Shown piece by piece: positions 1 to 7,524 of a DNA stretch of 18,972 nt. Location: the NCBI GenBank assembly GCA_964625905.1, contig CAZVBS010000013.1:1-18972 (forward strand). The letters are read 5' to 3'. The stretch is from JABMNX01 sp964625905. GTDB lineage: Bacteria > Patescibacteriota > Minisyncoccia > Phycocordibacterales > JABMNX01. The position numbers were made by a program, and so were the translations under genes. The notes beneath the pieces were generated by a model. That model was not told the DNA's origin, searched no databases, and saw nothing but the letters and a program-made list of their open reading frames with translations. Each line of letters opens with the position of its first letter. The first letter of the stretch is position 1.

Positions 1-67
1 GTATTAATTACAAGACTCCATTAGAAGTGTTGCAAAGGTCTTGATTCTTTTACGTAAGGCAATAAAG

Positions 68-76
68 TGCTATACT
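68..76 (+). promoter_or_regulatory. Extended -10 promoter of rnr
   Basis: TGCTATACT is a TGN-extended -10 ending 15 nt before the rnr ATG at 92. The predicted transcript start near 83 leaves a leader of only about 9 nt with no Shine-Dalgarno. TTTACG at 49-54 is a possible weak -35 with 16-nt spacing. Confidence 0.6.
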
Positions 77-91
77 CAGAGCCTGTTCAAT

Positions 92-2026
92 ATGGAAAAC
101 AACAACGAAAAACGAAACAAAATCGAAGGAATCATTAGCGTTACTGCACGCGGTATTGGATATATTACAGCAGAAGGCTTCGATGAGGATATAGAAATAC
201 CGCAAGGCTCTCTCAATACTGCATTTAACCGAGATACTGTAGAGGTTGTTCTACTACCTAAACAAAAAGGTGTGCGTGCACAAGGAGAGGTCTCCAAAGT
301 AGTCACACGTGCACGAACAGAGTTCGTTGGAGTACTTAAAAAAAGCGACGGGCTTTGTCACCTTTCCCCAGATGATAGACGAATGTACACAGATATTCTA
401 CTGCCAAATGTTTCTGAAGAAGTATCTAGTGATACTAAAGTGCTTGTGCGCCTTACAAAATGGGACGACCCACGAAAGGACCCTGAAGGAGAACTTATTA
501 AAGTACTTGGTAAAAAGGGAGACCATGAGACTGAGATGCAAGCTATCGTACTTGGACATAGTTTTGATTTAGAGTTTCCTCAAGAGGTTGAGGATGCTGC
601 TAAAGCAATTGGAGACAACAGAGCGATTACTAATGACGAAGTTGCAAAACGTCGTGACATGAGAGACACTGTCACTTTTACTATTGACCCTGCTGATGCA
701 AAGGATTTTGATGATGCACTTTCTTTTAAAAAGATTGACGACAATACAGTTGAGGTTGGTATCCATATTGCTGATGTTACTCACTATGTGCGACCAGGAG
801 ATGCTATCGACGAAGAGGCTCAGAAACGAGGTACTTCTATATATCTCGTAGACAGGACTATCCCAATGCTCCCAGAAGTAATTTCAAATGACGTGTGTAG
901 TCTTAACCCTAATGAGAATAAACTAGCCTTCTCTGCAATCTTTGAACTAGACATGAAAGGTAAAGTGCTAAAGAAATGGTTCGGACGAACTGTTATCAAT
1001 TCTGATAAACGATTCACATATGAAAGTGCACAAGAAGTTCTTGATACAAGTAAAGGAGATTTTGTAGACGAATTAAAGACTTTAGAAAAAATTGGTAAAG
1101 AACTTCGTGAAAAGCGATTTAATGAAGGCTCAATAGCATTTGAAACTGACGAAGTTAAGTTTGAGCTAGATAAAGCAGGTAAACCAATAGGAGTCAAAGT
1201 AAAAGAAAGAGTTGAGACAATGATAATGATTGAGGACTTTATGCTTCTGGCAAACCGCGAAGTTGCAAAATTTACTTATGAGTTGAGTAAAAAAGATAGT
1301 GGACGAGACTCCATAGCTATATACAGAATCCACGATGTGCCTAATCAAGAAAAAATTGAAGAGCTTTCTGTATTTCTTAAAGCTATTGGTTATGACCTTG
1401 AAGTAAAGAACGGAGAAATAAGCTCAAATAATATCAATCACTTACTTAAAGAAATTAAAGGAAAACCTGAAGAGCGCCTTATCTCTACTGCAACTATCCG
1501 CTCACTTGCAAAGGCTATCTACTCAACACAAAACATTGGGCATTTCTCTTTATCCTTTAAATACTACACACACTTCACTTCACCTATCAGAAGGTACCCT
1601 GACATGATGGTACATAGAATAATGGCAAGTCATTTAGACGGTTCAAAAATACCAGAGGAAGAAATACAACTATACAGAAGTCTTGCTATTGCATCATCTG
1701 CACGCGAGGCAGAGGCTGTTGGTGCAGAGAGAGACTCTATTAAATACAAACAAGTAGAGTATATGAAGGAACACGTTGGCGAGACATTTGATGGTACTAT
1801 TTCCGGCGTCACTAACTTTGGGGTATTTGTTGAAGAAAAAAATACAAAGGCAGAGGGTATGATACGTATGCGTGACTTAGGTGACGACTACTATACATTT
1901 GAAAAAAGTAAATACGCCATTGTAGGATCAAGAAATAAGAAGAAGTATCAGCTTGGTGACACATTAAAAATAAAACTAATCGAAGCAGATCTAGAACAAA
2001 AGATGCTTACATGGAAGCCAGTATAG
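92..2026 (+). CDS. rnr: Ribonuclease R (RNase II/RNB family 3'-5' exoribonuclease)
   Basis: A 644-residue processive 3'-5' exoribonuclease that degrades structured RNA in the cytoplasm. Two N-terminal cold-shock-type OB folds lie at roughly residues 10-60 and 75-130. The RNB catalytic core has the motif IDPADAKDFDD, which supplies the metal-binding aspartates D199, D205, D207 and D208, followed later by HFTSPIRRYPD. A C-terminal S1 domain (GTISGVTNFGVFV onward) ends the protein. E. coli RNase R is about 810 residues; this one lacks the long basic tail. I chose ATG 92 rather than the in-frame upstream TTG at 41, because residues between them are not family-like and an extended -10 (71-76) sits just before 92. 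No Shine-Dalgarno is visible. A strong hairpin terminator follows the stop. Family assignment is very sure. Confidence 0.95.
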   Translation: MENNNEKRNKIEGIISVTARGIGYITAEGFDEDIEIPQGSLNTAFNRDTVEVVLLPKQKGVRAQGEVSKVVTRARTEFVGVLKKSDGLCHLSPDDRRMYTDILLPNVSEEVSSDTKVLVRLTKWDDPRKDPEGELIKVLGKKGDHETEMQAIVLGHSFDLEFPQEVEDAAKAIGDNRAITNDEVAKRRDMRDTVTFTIDPADAKDFDDALSFKKIDDNTVEVGIHIADVTHYVRPGDAIDEEAQKRGTSIYLVDRTIPMLPEVISNDVCSLNPNENKLAFSAIFELDMKGKVLKKWFGRTVINSDKRFTYESAQEVLDTSKGDFVDELKTLEKIGKELREKRFNEGSIAFETDEVKFELDKAGKPIGVKVKERVETMIMIEDFMLLANREVAKFTYELSKKDSGRDSIAIYRIHDVPNQEKIEELSVFLKAIGYDLEVKNGEISSNNINHLLKEIKGKPEERLISTATIRSLAKAIYSTQNIGHFSLSFKYYTHFTSPIRRYPDMMVHRIMASHLDGSKIPEEEIQLYRSLAIASSAREAEAVGAERDSIKYKQVEYMKEHVGETFDGTISGVTNFGVFVEEKNTKAEGMIRMRDLGDDYYTFEKSKYAIVGSRNKKKYQLGDTLKIKLIEADLEQKMLTWKPV

Positions 2027-2051
2027 GTTTTATATACATAATATAAATAAA

Positions 2052-2081
2052 TGCGGACAACATATATTGTCCGCACTTTTT
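2052..2081 (+). terminator. Rho-independent terminator of rnr
   Basis: A 9-bp stem TGCGGACAA (2052-2060) pairs with TTGTCCGCA (2067-2075) around the 6-nt loop CATATA. It is followed by CTTTTT. It lies 25 nt after the rnr stop and just before the stop of the convergent regulator gene. Confidence 0.85.
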
Positions 2082-2094
2082 AGTTTGTATCACC

Positions 2095-2838
2095 TTAGTC
2101 ATGTGAGACTACCAACGAATTCCACTGACTTGGACTAATCAATTGATACCCTCTTCCGCACATTGTACGAATTGGGGTATCTCTATTTGGAATACCGAGA
2201 GCTGTGGCTATTTTCTTTCGCATATTGCATACAAATACATCAACAGCTTCAATATCTGGTACATTTTGACTAAGTGAGTATATACTATCGAGAATCTGTG
2301 TCTTTGAAAGACATCCACCAAGCGATTGTGCAAGTGAACATAATGTCCCAGTTTCTCTTCTTGTTAAATGGACAATTTTCCCATCTATCAGAACTTCCTT
2401 AGTTGTTATATTAATACTCATTCTGCCGTAATCAATTATTGACTCTTGTAAGATAGGTCCTCGTCGAAGCACAGCCCTAACTCGTTCAGTCCATACATAA
2501 GGATTAATCGGAATAGACTGACATTCATCGGCCCCCGCATTAAGAGATTCAACAACAAGCTTGCAAATAGAAAGCGTATCACGAGCAAAAGCAAATATTG
2601 GAGTTTCCACTTCAAGCTCTCTGAGTGCTCGGATTTCATTTACACCTGAATCTGTTCCTCCAACTGGCATAAAAACCAAAGAAAAATAGTCCTCGTAATA
2701 TAGCAATATTGTTTTAGCGTCTTCAAACAATATTGCATTTCTCACTAAAAAGCCTTCTTTCTTGAGGTGAACAAAGAAGAAATATTCATCAACGACTGAT
2801 CCACTATCGATCAAAAGTATCTGTTTTGTCTGTTCCAC
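2095..2838 (-). CDS. OmpR/PhoB-type response regulator with degenerate receiver
   Basis: A 247-residue protein with a receiver-like N-terminus (about 1-125) and an intact OmpR-type winged-helix DNA-binding domain (about 135-235, with LTRRE and a GRGYQL hairpin end). The receiver looks unable to be phosphorylated. The usual acidic pair is D11-S12. The phospho-acceptor Asp position falls at M57/P58 in LVFMPVGG. The conserved Thr region reads FAFARD. The conserved Lys is I109 in SIPINP. It is therefore probably a phosphorylation-independent transcription factor. No histidine kinase is in the window. The DNA-binding stretch DVFVCNMRKKIA recalls the CtrA subgroup (from memory, unverified). The start is GTG 2838, fixed by a strong Shine-Dalgarno AGGAGGT at 2843-2849, 4 nt upstream. 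Family is sure; phosphorylation state is inferred. Confidence 0.88.
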   Translation of the reverse strand: MEQTKQILLIDSGSVVDEYFFFVHLKKEGFLVRNAILFEDAKTILLYYEDYFSLVFMPVGGTDSGVNEIRALRELEVETPIFAFARDTLSICKLVVESLNAGADECQSIPINPYVWTERVRAVLRRGPILQESIIDYGRMSINITTKEVLIDGKIVHLTRRETGTLCSLAQSLGGCLSKTQILDSIYSLSQNVPDIEAVDVFVCNMRKKIATALGIPNRDTPIRTMCGRGYQLISPSQWNSLVVSHD

Positions 2839-2888
2839 TGTGACCTCCTATTCCTATATTTAATTAAATTTAACATGTTCTGTATTGG

Positions 2889-2917
2889 AGAATAATCCTC
2901 ACAGTACTATTAGTCAA
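2889..2917 (-). promoter_or_regulatory. Promoter of the response-regulator gene
   Basis: On the minus strand TTGACT (2917-2912) is followed after 17 nt by TATTCT (2894-2889). It lies about 50 bp upstream of GTG 2838. This gives a leader of about 45 nt that holds the Shine-Dalgarno, unlike the leaderless neighbours. Confidence 0.5.
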
Positions 2918-2946
2918 GACATCAACCTATAAAAAATATAATTTAA

Positions 2947-2990
2947 AAAACAAACGAACCTTGCGATATATCGCAAGGTTCGTTTGTTTT
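2947..2990 (-). terminator. Terminator of smc, a perfect 44-bp palindrome
   Basis: The sequence is symmetric about 2968/2969 with arms AAACAAACGAACCTTGCG plus a central ATAT that can open as the loop. Read on the minus strand it runs into TTTGTTTTTTAAAT, a good U-tract. It lies downstream of the smc stop and upstream of the regulator promoter, so it insulates the two. Confidence 0.8.
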
Positions 2991-3010
2991 GTGTCTATCT
3001 TGAGTCATTT

Positions 3011-3038
3011 TAAATAGCCAGAGTACTCTGGCTATTTA
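3011..3038. repeat. Perfect 28-bp palindrome between smc and the regulator
   Basis: The arms TAAATAGCCAGAGT and their complement meet at 3024/3025 with no spacer. There is no strong U-tract on the minus strand after it, so it may be an RNA 3' stem for smc, an accessory terminator, or a binding site for a dimeric protein. It shares the GAGTACTC centre with the palindrome at 15253-15296. Confidence 0.7.
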
Positions 3039-3103
3039 TTTACACCAACTACACTAACCTCGTAGAATTGGAAGTGTGCGGTATAAGTTCAAAATTGTCG
3101 TAA

Positions 3104-5407
3104 TTACTTAGCCACCTGTACTGCTTCTTCGAGTTTTACTGAAAGGAGTTTGGAGATTCCGTCTGAACCCATAGTTACTCCATACAGTACCCCTGCTACT
3201 GACATGGTTTCTCTATTGTGTGTAATAAGAATAAGTTGAGTCTGTTTTGATAGGTCTTTGACCATTGCGCTGTACTTACGAGAGTTTGCCTCATCAAGCG
3301 CTGCCTCTGTTTCGTCCAACACAAGAAACGGTGGTGGATTCACCTGACTCATTGCAAAAAGAAGTGCAATCGATGTTAATGCTCTCTCCCCTCCTGAAAG
3401 CATCTGAAGTCCTTTTATCTTCTTACGTGGTAGTGAAACATTGATATCAATCCCCGCCTCAACTTCTACTTCATCCATTTCAATATCATCGTCTGAAAGT
3501 ATCTTGTACAACGCCTCCGGGCGCGATTCCTTGAGAGGAATCGCATCTTTCTTTTGTTTCTTTTTTTGTTCAATTACTGTTAAAGACGCAGTACCTCCAT
3601 CAAATAACACTTCAAAGAAATGTTGTAACTCTTTATTTATTTTTACTATTCCTTCTTTAAATTTCAAGGCAAGTTTTTCATCAAGGTCAGCAATGAGAAC
3701 CTTTAGTGTTTCAAAAGAAGCTTGTAGATCTGTAATTTCACGCTCAAGAAATTGGTCGCGCTCGTTTACTTCGTTGTATTCTTTTATTACCTCTTCATTT
3801 GAACCTCCTCCTAGATCCTCGACTCGTATCTTTATCTTTTCTATATCACGCTTTCGTGATTCTTGTTTTTCTCTGTCTTCACTAACAGTTTCGTGCTCAC
3901 TTATTTCATATGACGCATACTGAAGAACTTCACGCCCTGCAAGTACAGCACCTTCTTCCATGTCACGCATAAACTCAGCTTCTATTTGTGTAAGTATTTC
4001 TTCGTCACGCACTAAGTCACGTAAGATACCATCTATCTTGTTTTTCTCAGCTGTAATCTTAAATACATCTCTCTCTGCATCACGCCCCTCGTCTTTAGCT
4101 CCCTCTATTTCCTCTTGCAGTTTCTTGTATATTTCTGTGTTCTTTTTTTCTTTACTTTCTATTTCACTAAACTGAATGTCCAACTTTTCTTTTCTTATCT
4201 GAAGCTTTTGTGGATTAACAGTGTCATCTTGGTCTTGGTCTCCGGACATGATTCCTTGAGAGAAATCGTTGTTGTTTTGATTATGTTTTGAAAAAAAAGA
4301 AATGAACAACGAACGTATGTTTTGTATTTTTTCTTTTATTATAGATTGATGGTTTGGATTATCGTAATTATTATCAATCTCTGTAATTGCTATATCTATT
4401 TTATTTGTAAGATTTTGTATATCTTCAAGTGGTATGGATTCACCCGACACAATAGTGACATGCTTTTGTGCAAATGAAATCTGCCCTTCAAGGCGACCAA
4501 TCTCTCTAGAAATCTCGTCTCGCTCTTTTCTAACTTCTCTAAGAGATTGTTCTGCTTCGAGTATTTCTTTACCTCGATTGTCATCTCCAGACGCTTTCTC
4601 TAGAACTGCACGAGCGCCTATTAAATCTCTCTCTAACTTATTTAATTGAATTTTTGGTTCTTTGCGTTTTGATTCTATACATTCTTTTGAATGAGTTATG
4701 TATAATTCTTCACGCTTAAGATATTCTCTGAGTAAACCTTTTAGGTCTTCCCTCATTTGTTTTGACTTCTCTATCTTGTCTACTTGACGCTTCAAAAAAC
4801 GAATATGTGGAGCTATTTCTTTGCGCAATGATGTAACACTTTCTATGTTTTTCTCTGTTTGTGAAAGTTTTCGTTCACTTTCTTTTTTCTTATATTGAAA
4901 TATTTTAAGCCCAAGAGCATCCTCAATCATTTCTCTACGTTCTTTAATGTTTGCTGAAAGCAATCTGTCTGCCTCACCTTGAGAAATAATATGATGTCCT
5001 GTTGAACCTATGTTTGCACCAGCTAAAAGCTCCGCAACATCTTTAAGACGTACAACTGATCCGTTGATAAAGTATTGGTTAACACCGTCACGATGCACTA
5101 TTCTCTCAATTGAGACTTCGTCGAAATCTATATCAAATATACGTGATGTGTTGTCGAATACTGCTTTCACTGAAGCTCTGTTTGATCTTGGTATAGTGTG
5201 TGAACCACCCCAAATTAAATCTTCACCTCGTTTTGTACGCATAGATTTAAAAGACTGTTCTCCAAGCACAAAACGAAATGCCTCGGCTACATTTGATTTA
5301 CCTGAACCATTTGGTCCTACAATAGCAACAATCGGCGAGATGAACTCTAGCTCGCCTTTCTTTGCAAATGATTTAAAGCCCGAAAGCTCTATACTTTTTA
5401 AATACAT
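3104..5407 (-). CDS. smc: SMC-family chromosome segregation ATPase, short and apparently hinge-less
   Basis: A 767-residue SMC ATPase, which organises and segregates chromosomal DNA as a dimer with ScpAB in better-studied bacteria. The N-terminal head has Walker A GPNGSGKS (31-38) and the SMC-typical start MYLKSIELSGFKSF. The C-terminal head has the ABC signature LSGGERALTSIALLF (from about 670), Walker B LVLDETEAALDEAN (D698, E699) and a switch His in LITHNRE. Between them lie two charged coiled-coil stretches. Canonical SMC is about 1150-1200 residues with a globular hinge of about 150. Here the middle (about 340-405) is a short, low-complexity N/D/Q-rich linker and I see no hinge. Residues are contiguous, so this is not a frameshift. 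A RecF/Rad50-like relation is less likely given the SMC-type head. The start ATG 5407 lies 8 nt after an extended -10. Confidence 0.9.
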   Translation of the reverse strand: MYLKSIELSGFKSFAKKGELEFISPIVAIVGPNGSGKSNVAEAFRFVLGEQSFKSMRTKRGEDLIWGGSHTIPRSNRASVKAVFDNTSRIFDIDFDEVSIERIVHRDGVNQYFINGSVVRLKDVAELLAGANIGSTGHHIISQGEADRLLSANIKERREMIEDALGLKIFQYKKKESERKLSQTEKNIESVTSLRKEIAPHIRFLKRQVDKIEKSKQMREDLKGLLREYLKREELYITHSKECIESKRKEPKIQLNKLERDLIGARAVLEKASGDDNRGKEILEAEQSLREVRKERDEISREIGRLEGQISFAQKHVTIVSGESIPLEDIQNLTNKIDIAITEIDNNYDNPNHQSIIKEKIQNIRSLFISFFSKHNQNNNDFSQGIMSGDQDQDDTVNPQKLQIRKEKLDIQFSEIESKEKKNTEIYKKLQEEIEGAKDEGRDAERDVFKITAEKNKIDGILRDLVRDEEILTQIEAEFMRDMEEGAVLAGREVLQYASYEISEHETVSEDREKQESRKRDIEKIKIRVEDLGGGSNEEVIKEYNEVNERDQFLEREITDLQASFETLKVLIADLDEKLALKFKEGIVKINKELQHFFEVLFDGGTASLTVIEQKKKQKKDAIPLKESRPEALYKILSDDDIEMDEVEVEAGIDINVSLPRKKIKGLQMLSGGERALTSIALLFAMSQVNPPPFLVLDETEAALDEANSRKYSAMVKDLSKQTQLILITHNRETMSVAGVLYGVTMGSDGISKLLSVKLEEAVQVAK

Positions 5408-5415
5408 TAAGGATA

Positions 5416-5424
5416 ATTATAACA
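5416..5424 (-). promoter_or_regulatory. Extended -10 promoter of smc, leaderless geometry
   Basis: On the minus strand TGTTATAAT (5424-5416) is a perfect extended -10. Only 8 nt separate it from the smc ATG at 5407, so transcription should begin at or next to the start codon. There is no Shine-Dalgarno. Confidence 0.7.
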
Positions 5425-5437
5425 AAAAACATACCAC

Positions 5438-5466
5438 TTGATACATTAGTGAGTTGGTGATATAAA
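5438..5466 (+). promoter_or_regulatory. Promoter of the 62-aa protein gene
   Basis: TTGATA (5438-5443), a 17-nt spacer and TATAAA (5461-5466) preceded by TGA form a near-consensus extended promoter. It is divergent from and close to the smc promoter, so the two may interfere. Confidence 0.7.
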
Positions 5467-5482
5467 CTAATAAGTATTAGTT
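5465..5482. repeat. Inverted repeat at the transcription start of the 62-aa gene
   Basis: AACTAATA, a 2-nt AG spacer, then TATTAGTT. It overlaps the end of the -10 and the predicted transcript start near 5473, the position of a classical repressor operator. It could instead form a 5' stem in the leader. No regulator is known. Confidence 0.45.
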
Positions 5483-5510
5483 ATGTACTTGCAACAAAGG
5501 AGAAATCCAA

Positions 5511-5699
5511 ATGAACGAAAGTATCAAACACCCACATAGTGAAGAAGTTGTAGTCGGGAGACTTTTAAAAGCAGGAGATAAGCTTGAAAAAGGTGATGTG
5601 TATTCTTCCATGGAAGGGACGTGGGAAGAGTCTCCATTTACTATTGGTTCTACAACAATCGGTACCACACTTACTGTCTGGGTTCGACCGCAAGTATAA
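5511..5699 (+). CDS. Small 62-residue protein of unknown function
   Basis: A complete small gene with near-consensus promoter, a strong Shine-Dalgarno AAAGGAG (5496-5502, 8 nt before ATG) and a strong terminator, so expression is well supported. The protein is acidic to neutral, soluble, with no signal peptide or cysteine. Its pattern LLKAGDKLEKGDVY...G.W...IG...RP resembles, from memory, short proteins common in phages and some bacteria with a GDxY-GxW-RRP layout. That resemblance is a hint, not an assignment. It stands alone between smc and rnc, which are both on the other strand. Confidence 0.75.
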   Translation: MNESIKHPHSEEVVVGRLLKAGDKLEKGDVYSSMEGTWEESPFTIGSTTIGTTLTVWVRPQV

Positions 5700-5709
5700 T
5701 CTTACAAAG

Positions 5710-5740
5710 AAGACAGGGTTGCTGTATGCAACCCTGTCTT
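5710..5740. terminator. Bidirectional terminator between the 62-aa gene and rnc
   Basis: A 13-bp stem AAGACAGGGTTGC (5710-5722) pairs with 5728-5740 around a 5-nt loop TGTAT. On the plus strand it runs into TTTATATG and, further on, TTTTTT. On the minus strand it runs into TTCTTTG. It therefore serves both converging genes. Confidence 0.85.
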
Positions 5741-5761
5741 TATATGTCTAGTTTTTTATAC

Positions 5762-6457
5762 CTATTCCCAACCTTTTACTTTAAGAGCATTTTTTGCAGC
5801 TTCTTGTTCTGCCTCTTGTTTCGCTCTACCTTTACCTGTTGCTATTTTCTCTTTATTTAAAAATACCCCAACTATAAACTCTCTGTCGTGATCTGGACCT
5901 TTCTCACTAACAAGGTCATAACGTGGAGTTATTGATATATTTTCTTGTGCTTTTTCTTGAAATAGACTTTTTGAATCTTGCCAAAGTCGTTTTGATACAA
6001 TTTCATCGATAAGATCAAATAGATTGTCTGCTATAAATTTCTTTGCAGCGTCGTAACCCTGATCTATATATAACGCTCCAACAACAGACTCAAATGTGTT
6101 TGCAAGGATGTATTGTCTTGCTCGTCCAGTATCTCTCGACTCACCTTTTGAAAGTAACAAATATTCATTTATACCAAGATTAGTTGATGCAACAGCTAAA
6201 GAGTTTGTGTTTACAAGTGCTGCTCGATACGAAGTCATTTCACCTTCGGCTTTCTGTGGATACTTATTAAACAAAAAATCTGTAACAACGAGCTCTAGCA
6301 CAGCGTCTCCTAAAAACTCAAGGCGTTCGTTATGCTCTAGTCCTTTTTCTTTATGTTCGTTGATATAAGAGCGGTGTGTAAACGCACACTTTAATACATT
6401 AATATCATTGAACGATACGCCAAGCTTAGATTCGAATTCTTTTACATCTTTTGTCAT
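5762..6457 (-). CDS. rnc: Ribonuclease III
   Basis: A 231-residue endonuclease that cuts double-stranded RNA, including rRNA precursors. The RNase III domain holds the signature HNERLEFLGDAVL (43-55) with E47 and D51, and the second catalytic site ILANTFESVVGALYID with E123. The residue matching E. coli D114 is N120, a substitution I recall in other RNase III proteins. A C-terminal double-stranded RNA-binding domain spans about 158-229 and ends with GKGRAKQEAEQEAAKNAL. It is the second gene of an operon with nusB-Nudix; 18 nt separate the nusB stop and the rnc ATG. No Shine-Dalgarno is visible in that gap. Pairing of NusB (rRNA antitermination) and RNase III (rRNA processing) fits a joint role in rRNA production. 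Length is normal. Confidence 0.95.
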   Translation of the reverse strand: MTKDVKEFESKLGVSFNDINVLKCAFTHRSYINEHKEKGLEHNERLEFLGDAVLELVVTDFLFNKYPQKAEGEMTSYRAALVNTNSLAVASTNLGINEYLLLSKGESRDTGRARQYILANTFESVVGALYIDQGYDAAKKFIADNLFDLIDEIVSKRLWQDSKSLFQEKAQENISITPRYDLVSEKGPDHDREFIVGVFLNKEKIATGKGRAKQEAEQEAAKNALKVKGWE

Positions 6458-6475
6458 GGTATTAGTTTGGTATGA

Positions 6476-7402
6476 CTATTTTTCTTTTTCGTCCTTTCTT
6501 ACAAGTATATTTATAGCTTTCGTTATGATAGGAAGAATATCATTGTAGAAGTTAAGTTCTAATATATCAGAAAGTCTAAACCATTTTGCATCATCAAGTC
6601 CACCAGATGTACCAAGAGTTATGTCATCAAACGGTGCTTCTGCTAAAAAGTACATTACTTGTTTTCTTTTTTTTCCTATCTCTGGGTCTTTCGCAATATA
6701 TTCATTTTCTCCAAGCTTTTTGATTATCTTTACATCAAGCCCGAGTTCTTCTTTCATCTCTCTGACTGTAGCTTCTTTTATTTCCTCATTCCCTTCTACT
6801 CTTCCTTTTGATAATGTCCAATGACCAAATACGTCATGTACGAGTGCTAGATATACCTCGCCTTCTTCTTTAGCATAAACCACAGCACCTCCAAGTCGCT
6901 CTATTGGCATTTCATCATATGGTACATCTTTTATTTTTTTCTTTTTTGAGACTTCGTTTTTACCTGGTTCGCCAAGCTCTTTATACACAGCTCCAAGTAC
7001 ACCATTTACAAACCTTCCACTATTTTCACCACCAAAAGTCTTTGCTAATTCAATAGCTTCATTTATAGCCACTTTTGCTGGAACTTCACTTCGGTCTGAA
7101 AACAATAGTTCTGATAACCCTAACCTCAGCACATTACGATCTATAACAGATATCTTATCTATTGGCCATTCCGGAGCTGCTTTTACAATAATATCGTCTA
7201 ATTCTGTTCGTTTAGTAATAATAGTATCAAGTAACCGCTTTATAAAAGAAAAATCACTCATGCCTGGAGCGAACTCTTGAGTGTTTCGTATCAATACTTC
7301 TTCTAAACCTTTTTTTGTTTCTTCTATGTCTTTTGTGTTATCAAAATCAACTTCAAACAGAGTTTGTAGAACTATACTTCTGGAAAGATGTCTATTTGCC
7401 AT
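6476..7402 (-). CDS. nusB: NusB antitermination factor fused to a Nudix hydrolase domain
   Basis: A 308-residue fusion. Residues about 5-142 are NusB, with the family patterns NRHLSRSIVLQTLFEVD, SVIDRNVLRLGLSELLF, VAINEAIELAKTFGGENSG and RFVNGVLGAV; NusB binds boxA RNA with NusE for rRNA antitermination. A lysine-rich linker (about 145-165) leads to a Nudix domain (about 168-300) with a complete Nudix box G200-x5-E206-x7-R214-E215-xx-E218-E219-x-G221-L222, so it should be an active metal-dependent pyrophosphohydrolase. The substrate is unknown; surrounding residues recall diadenosine polyphosphate or NTP hydrolases. No stop or frameshift separates the halves. Standalone NusB is about 140 residues. 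It heads an operon with rnc. The start ATG 7402 lies 7 nt after a weak -10 TATTAT. Confidence 0.93.
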   Translation of the reverse strand: MANRHLSRSIVLQTLFEVDFDNTKDIEETKKGLEEVLIRNTQEFAPGMSDFSFIKRLLDTIITKRTELDDIIVKAAPEWPIDKISVIDRNVLRLGLSELLFSDRSEVPAKVAINEAIELAKTFGGENSGRFVNGVLGAVYKELGEPGKNEVSKKKKIKDVPYDEMPIERLGGAVVYAKEEGEVYLALVHDVFGHWTLSKGRVEGNEEIKEATVREMKEELGLDVKIIKKLGENEYIAKDPEIGKKRKQVMYFLAEAPFDDITLGTSGGLDDAKWFRLSDILELNFYNDILPIITKAINILVRKDEKEK

Positions 7403-7409
7403 ATAAAAA

Positions 7410-7438
7410 ATAATATATTAAAGAACTACTAAATTATA
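7410..7438 (-). promoter_or_regulatory. Candidate promoters of nusB-rnc
   Basis: On the minus strand TATTAT (7415-7410) ends 7 nt before ATG 7402, matching the leaderless geometry of neighbours. An upstream TATAAT (7438-7433) would give a leader of about 24 nt without a Shine-Dalgarno. Which one is used cannot be decided here. Confidence 0.4.
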
Positions 7439-7492
7439 CAACACAAGTCATAGAAAAACCAAAGGAAAACTGTACGTAAACTTACTACAAAC

Positions 7493-7524
7493 AAAATAGA
7501 TAAACGAGAACGTTTATCTATTTT
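7493..7524 (-). terminator. Terminator of rpmF, overlapping its stop codon
   Basis: A 14-bp stem AAAATAGATAAACG (7493-7506) pairs with 7511-7524 around the loop AGAA. The rpmF stop codon (7518-7520) lies inside the stem. On the minus strand it runs into TTTTGTTTGT. Confidence 0.75.

Noticed and set aside
41..91. Upstream TTG start for RNase R
   Set aside because: The extended -10 at 68-76 lies within this stretch, so it would not be on the transcript.
3441..3923. 160-codon Ser-rich plus-strand frame inside smc
   Set aside because: Antisense of the Glu/Lys-rich coiled coil, which naturally yields Ser/Phe-rich open frames.
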